In this document: positions 36,293 to 45,467 of the stretch, in pieces
Layout of the letters: every line of letters begins with the position of its first letter
Position numbering within the stretch: position 1 is the stretch's first letter
Assembly: GCA_016717265.1 (NCBI GenBank)
Contig: JADKFX010000001.1
Location: forward strand, 62,001-126,000
Origin: Saprospiraceae bacterium
GTDB taxonomy: Bacteria; Bacteroidota; Bacteroidia; Chitinophagales; Saprospiraceae
Length of the DNA stretch: 64,000 nucleotides
Direction: 5' to 3'
The notes under the pieces: model-generated
Told to the model about the DNA's origin: nothing
Databases searched by the model: none
The model's input: the letters and a program-made list of their open reading frames with translations, nothing else
Position numbers and translations under genes: made by a program

Positions 36293-37676
36293 ATGAAATA
36301 TCCATTAATCATCTTGTTTGCCCTGTCAATACAAACATTATTTAGTCAAGAAATTACCCTAAGTGACGAGTATAAAAAAGAAACAATTGAAAAACTGTCT
36401 TTATTAATACAAGACTTTTACATCTATCCTGATGTCGCGAAGAAAACGAGTGAACATCTTTATAAACAATACGAAGCCGGGTATTTTGATAAGTGTAAAG
36501 ACAACGAGACATTTGCGACCGTTCTCACAGAGTCAGTACAAAGTGTCAATAAGGATAAGCATATGAGGATAATGACAAATGAACCTAATATAGCTTCCCA
36601 AAACAACCTCGAAGTAAAATCAGCGCATCGTATGGGGCAGATCAATAATTACAGAAACCTCAATCATGGCTTCAAAGAATTGAAGATCATAGAAGGAAAT
36701 GTTGCATATCTGGATTTAAGGATGTTTGCTCCCATGGAAAGAGCTAAAGACATTGCAGATGCCTACATGAAATTGTTATCTCTGTCTGATGCTGTAATTA
36801 TTGATTTAAGGCACAATGGTGGAGGGAATCCATCAATGGTTCAGTATCTTTGCAGCTATTTCTTTGATAAAAAACTACATTTAAATAGTCTTTATTATAG
36901 AGAAGGAGATAGAACTGAAGAATTTTGGACTTTAGAAGAAGTAGAAGGTAAAAAATTGGTCGATATTCCTTTATTCATCATGATAGGTGAGGAAACGTTT
37001 TCAGGAGCAGAAGAATTTTCCTATAATATGCAGACTCAGAAAAGAGCAAGCTTAATAGGACAAACGACTGCTGGAGCAGCAAACCAGTGGAACAAGAGGA
37101 ATTAATGAAAATTTGTCTGTTTTTATACCTACAGGCAGGGCTATTAATCCTATTACAAACACCAGTTGGGAAGGTGTAGGCGTTCAACCTGAAATCCTTA
37201 CTAAAAAGGAAGAAACATTAGAAAAGGCGCATATACTAGCCCAAAAAGCGGCAGATTTTCTGAGAAAAAATAAACTTGAAACGTATATCCAATTGCAGCA
37301 AAATCTAAATCAACATCTCGAACATTATAAACAAGGAGAATCTGAAATTAGTGTCAGTAACAGTATAAAAAACTTAGTGGATTCCGGACTTTTTGGGGAA
37401 TGGGATATTAACACTTTGGGTTATCAATACATGATGGAACTGAAAAAACCAGAAATGGGTTTATGTATTTTAAAATCCAATACCATTCTTTTTCCTAATT
37501 CTCCTAATGTATTTGATAGCTATGGAGAAGCGCTAAAAATAAATGGAGATTTAACGTCCGCATTAGAAAGTTATCAAAAAGCCGTAGATATAGCAACAGA
37601 AAACAATGATAAGAATCTTACTTATTACAAAGATGCTCTTCAAAAGATTAAAAATGAATTGAACACAGGTAAGTAA
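36293..37676 (+). pseudogene. S41-family (C-terminal processing) peptidase, frameshifted
   Basis: Signal peptide (MKYPLIILFALSIQTLFSQE). The S41 core VAYLDLRMF, VIIDLRHNGGGNPSMVQYLC and FIMIGEETFSGAEEF has the catalytic Ser in TFSGAEEF, followed by IGQTTAGAANQ. The frame then stops at 37103-37105. The family continuation GINENLSVFIPTGRAINPIT (WEGVGVQPEI after it) resumes in another frame and runs to 37676 with a TPR-like tail. The shift is near 37087. The catalytic Ser lies before the shift but the fold would be incomplete. Confidence 0.82.
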
Positions 37677-37785
37677 AATATATTTATTATATGCTATTAA
37701 GGCAGAAGCTCATCAATTACATGACGGACAAACGCAAACTGGAAGCATGTACAAAACCGCTAAAAACAATAATAAAACCAACAAT

Positions 37786-38898
37786 ATGACAAACATTGAA
37801 AGCAAGAAAATATTTATAACAAGAAATTTAATTCTAATTGTTTTGTCTTTACAAATATCATCTTGCACAGGACAAGTTAAAGAAAAACCAGTTAATGATA
37901 CAACAGAAAATGGAATAAACAATCAACCAATCAATTCAAATCAAAGCACGACATTTCCGCAAATTCACACCAATTTAAATGGAATGGTAAGGGAGTTTGT
38001 AAGGTCAATGTATCAGGACAAAAAAGGGAACTATTGGTTTGGAACAAATGGAGATGGAATTATACGCTATAATGGACAAATACTTGAAAAAATCGCAATT
38101 GCAGGGATCAGCCCATATTTTAGGGTTTTAGAAATGGTTGAAGATACAGTAGGTAATATTTGGTTTGGAACATCCGAAGGACTCATAAAATACGATGGTG
38201 TAAAATTTAAAACATTTTCATTCAAAGAAGGACTGCCAGGTGTGAATGCGGAAATTTGGGGTTTAACAATTGACAAAAACGGACTTATTTGGGTTGGGGC
38301 GACAGGAGGAGTTAGTCATTTTAACGGTGAAATGTTTATACCTTTTTCGTTGCCAGTTTCAAAAGTCGAAAATGCAAAACCCATGCTATCTGATAAATTG
38401 GTTTTTAAAATCATAGAAGACAAAAATGGAAATATGTGGTTTGCTACTGATGGAAATGGGATTTTTAAATATAAAAATGGAGAATTTATTCATTTAACAG
38501 TTAAAAATGAACTTACCGACAATAACGTTGCAGATATTTTAGAAGACAAACAAGGTAATATTTGGATTGGTACCTTTAATGGCGGTGTGAGCAAATTTGA
38601 TGGTAAAACATACACTAACTTTACAAAGGATGGAATTATTGAAGGTGTAGAAACTTACAATCTTTATGAAGATAGCCGAGGGAATATTTGGTTTACGGCA
38701 GAAGGTTATGGTGTTTACCGATATGATGGCAATAATTTCAAACAATTCACAACTGAAGATGGCTTGACCTCCAATGTCACACAAAGTATTCTCGAAGATA
38801 ACAAAGGACAAGTTTGGTTTGGAAGCTGGCAAGGATTAAGTATTTATGATGGAAAAATAATTATGAATGCTAAAGACAAAGAAACTTGGACGAACTAA
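37786..38898 (+). CDS. Lipoprotein beta-propeller (Reg_prop repeats), paralogue 4
   Basis: 370 residues from the ATG at 37786 (an in-frame ATG at 37747 is possible). Lipobox ISSCTGQ. Repeats include YQDKKGNYWFGTNGDGIIRY, EDTVGNIWFGTSEGLIKYDG, EDKQGNIWIGTFNGGVSKFD and EDNKGQVWFGSWQGLSIYDG. No attC separates it from the broken peptidase upstream, so two cassettes seem fused here. Confidence 0.86.
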   Translation: MTNIESKKIFITRNLILIVLSLQISSCTGQVKEKPVNDTTENGINNQPINSNQSTTFPQIHTNLNGMVREFVRSMYQDKKGNYWFGTNGDGIIRYNGQILEKIAIAGISPYFRVLEMVEDTVGNIWFGTSEGLIKYDGVKFKTFSFKEGLPGVNAEIWGLTIDKNGLIWVGATGGVSHFNGEMFIPFSLPVSKVENAKPMLSDKLVFKIIEDKNGNMWFATDGNGIFKYKNGEFIHLTVKNELTDNNVADILEDKQGNIWIGTFNGGVSKFDGKTYTNFTKDGIIEGVETYNLYEDSRGNIWFTAEGYGVYRYDGNNFKQFTTEDGLTSNVTQSILEDNKGQVWFGSWQGLSIYDGKIIMNAKDKETWTN

Positions 38899-38905
38899 AA
38901 ACTGG

Positions 38906-39037
38906 CTATAACAGCAGCTACCCAAAAGGCGGGGTTTCATGTTCCAAAGACAGTTTTGTGGTTAATCAAACATTAGTTTTTCAAATCAAGTTTTGTGGTA
39001 AAAGTCCCGACCTATGGGTAGCTGCAAAACATTACCA
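38906..39037 (+). repeat. attC31 (family B) with altered crossover base
   Basis: Left core CTATAAC. Right core reads ATTACCA, so the crossover G is A. TTACCAGC still complements the left core of attC32. Arms CAGCTACCCAAAAGGCGGGG and CCCGACCTATGGGTAGCTG. Confidence 0.87.
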
Positions 39038-39063
39038 GCAAGCCGTCAGAACAAAATATATAC

Positions 39064-40020
39064 ATGAAACAATTTGAAATTATGATTAGACATTTAACAA
39101 CAACTACAATTATTTTAATTGCTCTTGGTTTCAACCAATCTTGTGTGACAAGTTCTAAAACATCCAGAGCAACCATGAACGACTCCATACCTAACGGGAC
39201 ATTATCATTTTTAACAACAAGAGACGGCAATTTTGAAATTTACACAATGACTGCTGATGGAAAAAATATTACAAATCTGACAAATAACAAAGCATTGGAC
39301 TTTTGGTCTTCTTGGTCGCCAAACGGTAAGTTCATATTATTTTATTCAAATCGTGATGGCAACAATGAAATTTACAGAATGGATGCAGATGGAAAAAATC
39401 CGATAAATCTTTCAAATCATCCTTCGAATGATTACCTGCCCGAATGGTCACCAGATGGAAATAAAATTGCATTTACTTCAGACAGAGACCACAAAAGCAG
39501 GGAAATTTATACAATGAATAAGGATGGCTCAGGTATCGTCAGAGTAACGGAAAATGATTTTTTTAAAGAAGTACCGACTTGGTCAATAGATGGAACAAAG
39601 ATACTTTTTACACGACAAATTAAAGAGGCGGACGACACATCTCATACAGCTAATGGTGAAATCTTTATTATGGATGCCGATGGAAAAAACGAGAAAAGAT
39701 TAACTTTTAAGAAAGGTTATGACTCTGGTGCAAAATTTTCACCTGACGGAAAAAGGATTGCATTCTACGGACCAACAGAGGATAAAAATTTTGAACTGTT
39801 TATAATGAATTCAGATGGCAGCAATGTTATTAACCTTACAAATGACGTTTTGGAAGATTATTCACCTTCATGGTCACCAGATGGAAAATGGATTGCATAT
39901 TCATGCGGGACTTCAGAACAATATGATGTTTGGGTAATAAAAGTTGAAACAAGAGTAAAAATTCGTTTGACGAATGTACCAAAGCGAAATGAGACCCCAG
40001 TTTGGCGACCTACTTCTTAA
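39064..40020 (+). CDS. TolB-like WD40/PD40 beta-propeller protein
   Basis: 318 residues. Signal peptide with lipobox-like FNQSC. Six PD40 repeats: GNFEIYTMTADGKNITNLTN, SWSPNGKFILFYSNRDGNNE, WSPDGNKIAFTSDRD, FSPDGKRIAFYG and SWSPDGKWIAYSCGT. This is the TolB C-terminal type propeller. It lacks the TolB N-terminal domain, so it is not TolB proper. An ATG at 39082 is an alternative start. Confidence 0.87.
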   Translation: MKQFEIMIRHLTTTTIILIALGFNQSCVTSSKTSRATMNDSIPNGTLSFLTTRDGNFEIYTMTADGKNITNLTNNKALDFWSSWSPNGKFILFYSNRDGNNEIYRMDADGKNPINLSNHPSNDYLPEWSPDGNKIAFTSDRDHKSREIYTMNKDGSGIVRVTENDFFKEVPTWSIDGTKILFTRQIKEADDTSHTANGEIFIMDADGKNEKRLTFKKGYDSGAKFSPDGKRIAFYGPTEDKNFELFIMNSDGSNVINLTNDVLEDYSPSWSPDGKWIAYSCGTSEQYDVWVIKVETRVKIRLTNVPKRNETPVWRPTS

Positions 40021-40051
40021 ACAACAAGATTATGCAACGAAGTAGGCCAGC

Positions 40052-40178
40052 TGGTAACAGCACATTTGCGATAGGCGTGGTTCAGTGCTTCACAGACAGT
40101 TTTGTGGTAGCCGAAAGTTCTCCGCATCAACATTTGTGGTGAAAATCGCCACTTTCGCCAAGCCCGAAACCCTTAGTG
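40052..40178 (+). repeat. attC32 (family B) with altered crossover base
   Basis: Left core TGGTAAC (GCTGGTAAC, complement of TTACCAGC at 39032). Right core reads CTTAGTG, so the crossover G is C. TTAGTGGTA still complements attC33. Confidence 0.87.
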
Positions 40179-40218
40179 GTAACTCTATGACAACACTGCA
40201 ATCATCAAAAAGACTACA

Positions 40219-41262
40219 ATGAAATTAAACATACTTTTATTTCTGAGCACTATGACTCTATTGACATCATGCAATGGACAGACCTCTAATCAGAAGAAAA
40301 AAATTGATCAATTTATAAAAGGTGATACTGTAAAAGAACTTGGTAAAAGCATAATGGTTGTTTATCAAGACAGTAAGAATGCTTATTGGTTTGGAAGTTG
40401 GGAAACAGGAGTATATAAATACGATGGAAATGAATTAGTTAATTACACAACAAAACACGGTTTACTTAACAACAGAATTGATGAAATAAAAGAAGATGAA
40501 TTTGGTAACATTTATTTTGCCAGTGGAAACGCAAAGTCTTCAATATCAAAATTTAACGGAAAATATTTTACAACTTTAACGGCAATTCCCAGTGAAAATT
40601 GGAAACTTGAATCCACAGATATCTGGTTTAAATATTCTTATGGAAATACAGGAAAAGTATATCGCTATAATGGCATTACATTATTTGAATTGCAATTTCC
40701 GAACCCACCAAATTTTTCCAATCCATTTGATATCTATAGCATTTATAAAGATAGAAAAGGAAACATTTGGTTTGGCACAAACCCAGTCGGAGTTTGTCGA
40801 TACGATGGAATATCGTTTGAATGGATTACAGAAGAAGATGTGACAGAATTTCGCAACGAAGGTGCAAACGGAGTGCGTTCAATAACAGAAGATAAAAAAG
40901 GTGACTTTTGGTTCAATACCGAATATCGTTATAGTGTTTACGACGCCACCACACTAAAAAGCAATAAATTTTACACAAGACACAAAAGCATAGGTGGTTT
41001 AGATGGGAAAATGGAAAGCAATTTGGACGAGTATCTATCAATAGTAAGAGACAATAATAGTGATTTGTGGTTTGTAACTTATCGTGATGGAGTTTGGAAT
41101 TATGATGGAAAGAAAATTACTCATTATGTAGTTCAAGATAATTCAAAAAACATTACATTATTCAGTATTTACAAAGACAACAATGGTAACCTTTGGCTTG
41201 GAACACACGAAAATGGAGCATGGAAATTTAACGGACAAACATTTGTAAAATTTGGACAATGA
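40219..41262 (+). CDS. Lipoprotein beta-propeller (Reg_prop repeats), paralogue 5
   Basis: 347 residues. Lipobox LTSCNGQ. Repeats such as YQDSKNAYWFGSWETGVYKY, YKDRKGNIWFGTNPVGVCRY and YKDNNGNLWLGTHENGAWKF. Parallels the gene at 34245 block for block, including KSKEWKLE/SENWKLES and the diverged central repeat, so the two are close paralogues in separate cassettes. Confidence 0.86.
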   Translation: MKLNILLFLSTMTLLTSCNGQTSNQKKKIDQFIKGDTVKELGKSIMVVYQDSKNAYWFGSWETGVYKYDGNELVNYTTKHGLLNNRIDEIKEDEFGNIYFASGNAKSSISKFNGKYFTTLTAIPSENWKLESTDIWFKYSYGNTGKVYRYNGITLFELQFPNPPNFSNPFDIYSIYKDRKGNIWFGTNPVGVCRYDGISFEWITEEDVTEFRNEGANGVRSITEDKKGDFWFNTEYRYSVYDATTLKSNKFYTRHKSIGGLDGKMESNLDEYLSIVRDNNSDLWFVTYRDGVWNYDGKKITHYVVQDNSKNITLFSIYKDNNGNLWLGTHENGAWKFNGQTFVKFGQ

Positions 41263-41281
41263 CGAACGACAGAAGAGCTAC

Positions 41282-41412
41282 CACTAACAGACCTTTGGCA
41301 AGATTGCGAATTTTTAGAAAATTCACGTTTACATTTCACAAGAAATTTTATCTTTTATAGAAAATAATTAGTTCCGAAGTTCGCAAACTCGCCAAGCACC
41401 GGAACGTTATAG
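41282..41412 (+). repeat. attC33 (family B-like)
   Basis: Left core CACTAAC (TACCACTAAC, exact complement of the sequence opening this cassette at 40173). Right core GTTATAG. Arms TTTGGCAAGATTGCGAA and TTCGCAAACTCGCCAAG. Confidence 0.9.
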
Positions 41413-41457
41413 ACGATGTAACAATTACTCAATACACAAAACTAACTTCAATTTTTA

Positions 41458-42021
41458 ATGAATCTATTTCGTCAATTTTTTGTATCTTTGAATAGTGAAA
41501 AAGAGAGAAAAATACAGCTCGATTTTGTAATAGATAAACTAACTAATTCTATTTAAAATACTATTTCCGGAGATAGTTTTGCAACTGAGGTAGGCCGCTT
41601 GATTACAACCGACCTAAAACAAATAACCAAGAAAAATGGCTGGAGCTTTAACCGGAAGCAAGAACTTGCAAACAATTCAAGAGAGGTTTATAAGTTGACA
41701 ATATTAAATAATCCAACTATTATTCAAGGCCTATTGAGCTTTACCATGAAGCCTGACCATATTTATATTGAATTGATTGAAAGTGCTCCTTTTAATCTTG
41801 GTCGAAATAAACTTTATGAAGGAGTGTCAGAAAATCTTGTTGCATTTGCATGTAAGGTCTCATTTCAAAATGGTTTTGACGGATATATTTCCTTCAAAGC
41901 AAAAACAAAACTTATTAAACATTACGAAAAAACATTAGGCGCTTAACATTTCGGAAATCATCTAATGATAATTCACACTGAAGCTGCTAATCAATTATTA
42001 AATAAGTATTTTAAAAGTTAA
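41458..42021 (+). pseudogene. Uncharacterised cytoplasmic protein with two in-frame stops
   Basis: From the ATG at 41458 a single frame of 188 codons is interrupted by TAA at 41554-41556 and at 41944-41946. Sequence across both stops reads as one protein: LDFVIDKLTNSI, NTISGDSFATEVGRLITTDL, KKNGWSFN, IESAPFNLGRNKLYEGVSEN, then HFGNHLMIIHTEAANQLLNK. It resembles a GNAT-like Bacteroidota family that I know only as hypothetical. A -7 box TATCTTTG (41483) may indicate a start further in. Confidence 0.72.
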
Positions 42022-42205
42022 TAAAATAGGACACATTAAAGAACCGGTCGGAATTGACCTAATAATCAAAAGCAGACCCCTAACCAAAGAAGAAGAAACT
42101 GCCATAAGCGAATATATTCGTACTTACAAAAAATCACATTCTCAAAAACGGATAGTTAAAAAACGATCCGTAGTAACAACAAAAAGAAAAAAAGTTACTG
42201 TCTGA
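42008..42205 (+). CDS. Small basic protein without a standard start codon
   Basis: About 60 codons open in one frame (IKEPVGIDLIIKSRPLTKEE, ETAISEYIRTYKK, then a Lys/Arg-rich tail). The only plausible start is ATT at 42008, overlapping the end of the pseudogene upstream. It may be a partner gene that lost its ATG, or start by coupling. Function unknown. Confidence 0.45.
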   Translation: MLKVNKIGHIKEPVGIDLIIKSRPLTKEEETAISEYIRTYKKSHSQKRIVKKRSVVTTKRKKVTV

Positions 42206-42241
42206 TAGAATACTCGCTTCTCCACAATGAAATGGCACCGC

Positions 42242-42377
42242 CTATAACATGGCATAGACTCTACACCGCCGTGCATCCTTTATCACTCTCTTCTAATTTT
42301 TTTGGAAATAAATATTTAAGTTACTATTTTTGGCTGCTAAACTTTGGCGAGGCAGCGTGTATATTAATCCGTTATGC
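42242..42377 (+). repeat. attC34 (family A)
   Basis: Left core CTATAAC (CGCCTATAAC, one mismatch to the attC33 complement). Right core GTTATGC. The right arm is variant (GGCGAGGCAGCGTGTATA). The loop holds TATTTTTG. Confidence 0.9.
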
Positions 42378-42507
42378 GGCAGCTTAAAGATGATAAATCG
42401 AATGAAAATATTATAAGATATTTTAAGAGGAGTGTCCCTTTTGACATATTCAAATTGTTATTGATGTATAACTTAAACATTCATTAACAATTAAAAAAGA
42501 CAAAATC

Positions 42508-42849
42508 ATGAAAGAATTCATCTTAATTTTCAGACACGAAAATGTAAACGGTAAAGTTTCCCCAGAGCAAATGCAAATGTGGATGAAACAACAAATGGAC
42601 TGGGTTGGAACTATTGTTGCCCAGAACAAATTTGTAAGTGGAACTGGGCTTTTGTTTGATAACGCAAAGGTTGTCAATCATAAAAAGCTTGTTACCAATG
42701 GTCCTTTTGGTGACATTAAAGAAACACTTGGAGGCTACATTGTTGTAAAAGCTGAATCAGCAGACGAGGCGGCAGAATTTGCAAAAGGCGCACCTGTTCT
42801 ACAAAGTGAAGGTAATACAGTAGAAGTTAGAGAAATCATGAAACATTAA
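42508..42849 (+). CDS. YCII-related (DGPF-type) protein
   Basis: 113 residues. SPEQMQMWMKQQMDWVGTIV, then TNGPFGDIKETLGGYIVVKA contains the DGPF-like motif (NGPFGD). Forms a small dimeric ferredoxin-like fold in the family. It lies 42 bp upstream of an ECF sigma gene, the standard partnership of DGPF proteins with ECF42-type sigma factors. Confidence 0.9.
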   Translation: MKEFILIFRHENVNGKVSPEQMQMWMKQQMDWVGTIVAQNKFVSGTGLLFDNAKVVNHKKLVTNGPFGDIKETLGGYIVVKAESADEAAEFAKGAPVLQSEGNTVEVREIMKH

Positions 42850-42891
42850 AATGATCTTAGAACCCCGACAAATCTGGGTTTTATTTTTGCA

Positions 42892-44151
42892 ATGACCAGT
42901 AATGACATAATTCCACACCTCTTTAGAACTGAGTACGGTAAACTTGTAGCTGTACTGACTAAGACGTTTGGGATTGAGCATATAGAAGTTGCGGAAGATA
43001 TTGCAAGTGAGACCTTTTTATTAGCGCTTGACACTTGGCCTTACAAAGGAAAACCTGAAAATCCGACCGCTTGGCTATATACGGTTGCCAAGAATAAGGT
43101 GAAAAATTATTTCATCCGAAACAACCTTTTCAAAATTAAAGTTACTGAGAAAATAAAAGCGACTGAAAAACAATTTGACGAAATTGATATTGACTTTTCT
43201 GATAAGAATATATCCGATAGCCAGCTTAAAATGCTATTTACAGTCTGCCATCCATCTATTTCAGTCGAAGCACAAATTTGCCTGGCATTAAGGGTACTTT
43301 GTGGTTTAGGATTAAGCGAAATTTCTGATGCATTCCTGTCCAATAAGGAAACAATTCATAAGAGACTTCAAAGGGCAAAGGAAAAACTTTACTCAGAAAA
43401 AATTGAAATCGACTTGCCGAACCATAAACAGATCGACAAGCGGTTAGATGCAGTTCTACACATAATATATTTATTATTCAGCGAAGGATATTATTCGGAA
43501 AGTAACAATGCAATAGTTCGAAAAGAGCTTTGCGTTGAGGCATTAAACTTAGCATACTTCCTATTAGGAAACCAATTAACAAATACCCATTCCACGAATG
43601 CTTTAATGTCATTGATGTGTTTTCATTCATCCCGTTTAGATGCCCGACAATCAGAGAAAGGTAATATTATTTTATATGAGAACCAAGACAAGAAACTTTG
43701 GGACACCGAGCTAATTGAAAAAGGATTTTATTATTTACAGCAGGCATCGAAATGGGAAATAACATCAAAATACTATCTTGAGGCAAGCATTGCATATTGG
43801 CATACTGTTGGCAACGACAACAAAGACAAATGGACGAGCATTTTGAATTTGTATGAAGCCCTACTCTCCGTTGACAATTCTCCAATCGTAGCTTTGAATA
43901 GAATTTTTGCATTATCCAAAGTGCAAGGAAATTTAGCAGCAATAAATGAGGCTGAAAAAATGGAATTGAAAAGTAACCACTTTTATTTCGTACTGTTAGC
44001 TGAACTCTATAAGCAGGTTGACTTTGACAAAGCTGTCGAAAACTTTCACAAAGCTTTTAAACTTTGTAAGACAGACACTGAAAAAGAAATGATAAAAATG
44101 CAAATTCAAAAACTCATTAAAAGCCGACCGCATAACAGATGCTACCAGTAA
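42892..44151 (+). CDS. ECF sigma factor of the DGPF-associated (ECF42-like) type
   Basis: 419 residues. The N-terminal 170 residues carry sigma-70 region 2 (EHIEVAEDIASETFLLALDT, WLYTVAKNKVKNYF) and region 4 (LCGLGLSEISDAFLSNKETI). A long C-terminal helical, TPR-like extension (LLFSEGYYSE, LALNRIFALSKVQG) follows, typical of ECF42. The extension is known to control activity in this class in place of an anti-sigma factor. The last codons run into attC35. Confidence 0.92.
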   Translation: MTSNDIIPHLFRTEYGKLVAVLTKTFGIEHIEVAEDIASETFLLALDTWPYKGKPENPTAWLYTVAKNKVKNYFIRNNLFKIKVTEKIKATEKQFDEIDIDFSDKNISDSQLKMLFTVCHPSISVEAQICLALRVLCGLGLSEISDAFLSNKETIHKRLQRAKEKLYSEKIEIDLPNHKQIDKRLDAVLHIIYLLFSEGYYSESNNAIVRKELCVEALNLAYFLLGNQLTNTHSTNALMSLMCFHSSRLDARQSEKGNIILYENQDKKLWDTELIEKGFYYLQQASKWEITSKYYLEASIAYWHTVGNDNKDKWTSILNLYEALLSVDNSPIVALNRIFALSKVQGNLAAINEAEKMELKSNHFYFVLLAELYKQVDFDKAVENFHKAFKLCKTDTEKEMIKMQIQKLIKSRPHNRCYQ

Positions 44152-44315
44152 TTGGCACTGATGAGGTCATCGCAAAGCCAGTTATTGCCTGCTTCGCAGA
44201 TTTTTAATTTGTTTTGGCTTTGCTAACAATCATTTGTATCTTTAAATAAACATTTGTAGGTATAGACAGTTGAGTGATCCAAACGCCAACTACTGGTAAC
44301 CACCAAACGTTAGTC
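44130..44315 (+). repeat. attC35 (family C, long)
   Basis: Left core GCATAAC (CCGCATAAC, exact complement of the attC34 right core). It lies inside the end of the sigma gene. Right core GTTAGTC. Arms GCTACCAGTAATTGGC and GCCAACTACTGGTAACC. The centre shares GTAGGTATAGACAGT-type sequence with attC15. Confidence 0.88.
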
Positions 44316-44332
44316 AGAATTTAACAGTAACA

Positions 44333-45283
44333 ATGAAGATAATTTTTTACATTGGTTTATGCATAGTATTGTCGAGCTGTAATACTAGAAATTCTGTTCC
44401 AAAAGAAGTATCGAAATATCTAACAGAAACCTTTGATTTATTGGAAGAAAATTCTGTATATAAAAATGAAATTGACTGGAAAGAGTTTAAAAGTGACGTT
44501 TTAAAAAAAGTATCGAATGCAAAAAAAATTGAAGATACTCATCCTGCAATAAGCTATGCAATTAAAAAGCTTAATGACAATCATAGTTACTTCAGACCTA
44601 TAACAGAGTCAGAAGCTAATCTTGAAAACAAACCTTTGCCTATATTAGCTGATGAAATCACCCCAGATGACATTGGATACATTAGAATACCTTTTTGTAT
44701 TGGGAATGAAAGTGAGTACAATGATTACATTATGGAAATAAGAGCCAAAATAGAGAAAGAGTTGCAAAATAAGTTGAAAGGTTGGATAATTGACCTGCGT
44801 GGCAATTTTGGTGGAAATATGTGGCCAATGCTTCTTTCAATTGAACCATTAATTGGAAATGGGACCTTTGGCTACTTTATAGATGCAAATGAAAATAGTG
44901 AAGCCTGGAAAATAATCGAAGGCAAAGCTTACATAGAAGATCAATTTGTTATGGAGACAAAAATTTTATCAAAACAAAATCTTAGTAATCAATTTTTAGC
45001 TGTATTAACAGACAACCAAACAGCAAGTTCAGGAGAAGCGGTGGCGGTAGCCTTAAAGTTGAGAGAAAATTCAAAATCATTTGGACAATCAACTTTTGGT
45101 GTTTCAACAGGATGTGTTTCACACGAATTATCAGATGGTTCAATAATAAATCTGGCTGAATCTATATTTGCGGACAGGAAAAAGACAAAATTTGGAAGTA
45201 AAATAATTCCTGATTTTCAAGTTGAAGAGAACCAAACTTTAAAAGCTGGAATTGAATGGATTTACGAAATGAATAAAAACTAA
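44333..45283 (+). CDS. S41-family peptidase lipoprotein
   Basis: 316 residues. Lipobox IVLSSCNT. HSYFRPITESEANLE follows, then IGYIRIPF, GWIIDLRGNFGGNMWPMLLS and TDNQTASSGEAVAVALKLRE (Ser of TASSGE is the likely nucleophile), then FGQSTFGVSTGC. A compact tail-specific-protease core without a clear PDZ domain. Predicted periplasmic protease. Unlike the paralogue at 36293 it is intact. Confidence 0.89.
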   Translation: MKIIFYIGLCIVLSSCNTRNSVPKEVSKYLTETFDLLEENSVYKNEIDWKEFKSDVLKKVSNAKKIEDTHPAISYAIKKLNDNHSYFRPITESEANLENKPLPILADEITPDDIGYIRIPFCIGNESEYNDYIMEIRAKIEKELQNKLKGWIIDLRGNFGGNMWPMLLSIEPLIGNGTFGYFIDANENSEAWKIIEGKAYIEDQFVMETKILSKQNLSNQFLAVLTDNQTASSGEAVAVALKLRENSKSFGQSTFGVSTGCVSHELSDGSIINLAESIFADRKKTKFGSKIIPDFQVEENQTLKAGIEWIYEMNKN

Positions 45284-45412
45284 AGCTAACATTGTACTTG
45301 CGAATATACCGCCAAATATCATAATTTTTCACTATTGGTTTCTTATGAAAATATTTCTTACTTTTGGCTTTGGTGCAAGTGGCGGCACGTCGCAAGTACC
45401 GCTCCGTTGGCC
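45284..45412 (+). repeat. attC36 (family A-like, divergent)
   Basis: Left core AGCTAAC abuts the peptidase stop codon and matches the attC35 right core poorly. Right core GTTGGCC. Arms TTGTACTTGCGAATATACCGCC and GGCGGCACGTCGCAAGTAC. The loop holds TACTTTTG. Confidence 0.85.
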
Positions 45413-45467
45413 GTCATTGTATGGCGACACTAAACTGAAAGAAAATAGAACAAAATTTAAAATAAAT

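Noticed and set aside
39064..40020. True TolB of the Tol-Pal system
   Set aside because: Only the PD40 propeller is present. The TolB N-terminal domain and any tol-pal neighbours are missing.
44130..44151. Frameshift at the end of the ECF sigma gene because it enters attC35
   Set aside because: The domain structure is complete before the overlap. A few extra residues encoded by attC are common for cassette genes.
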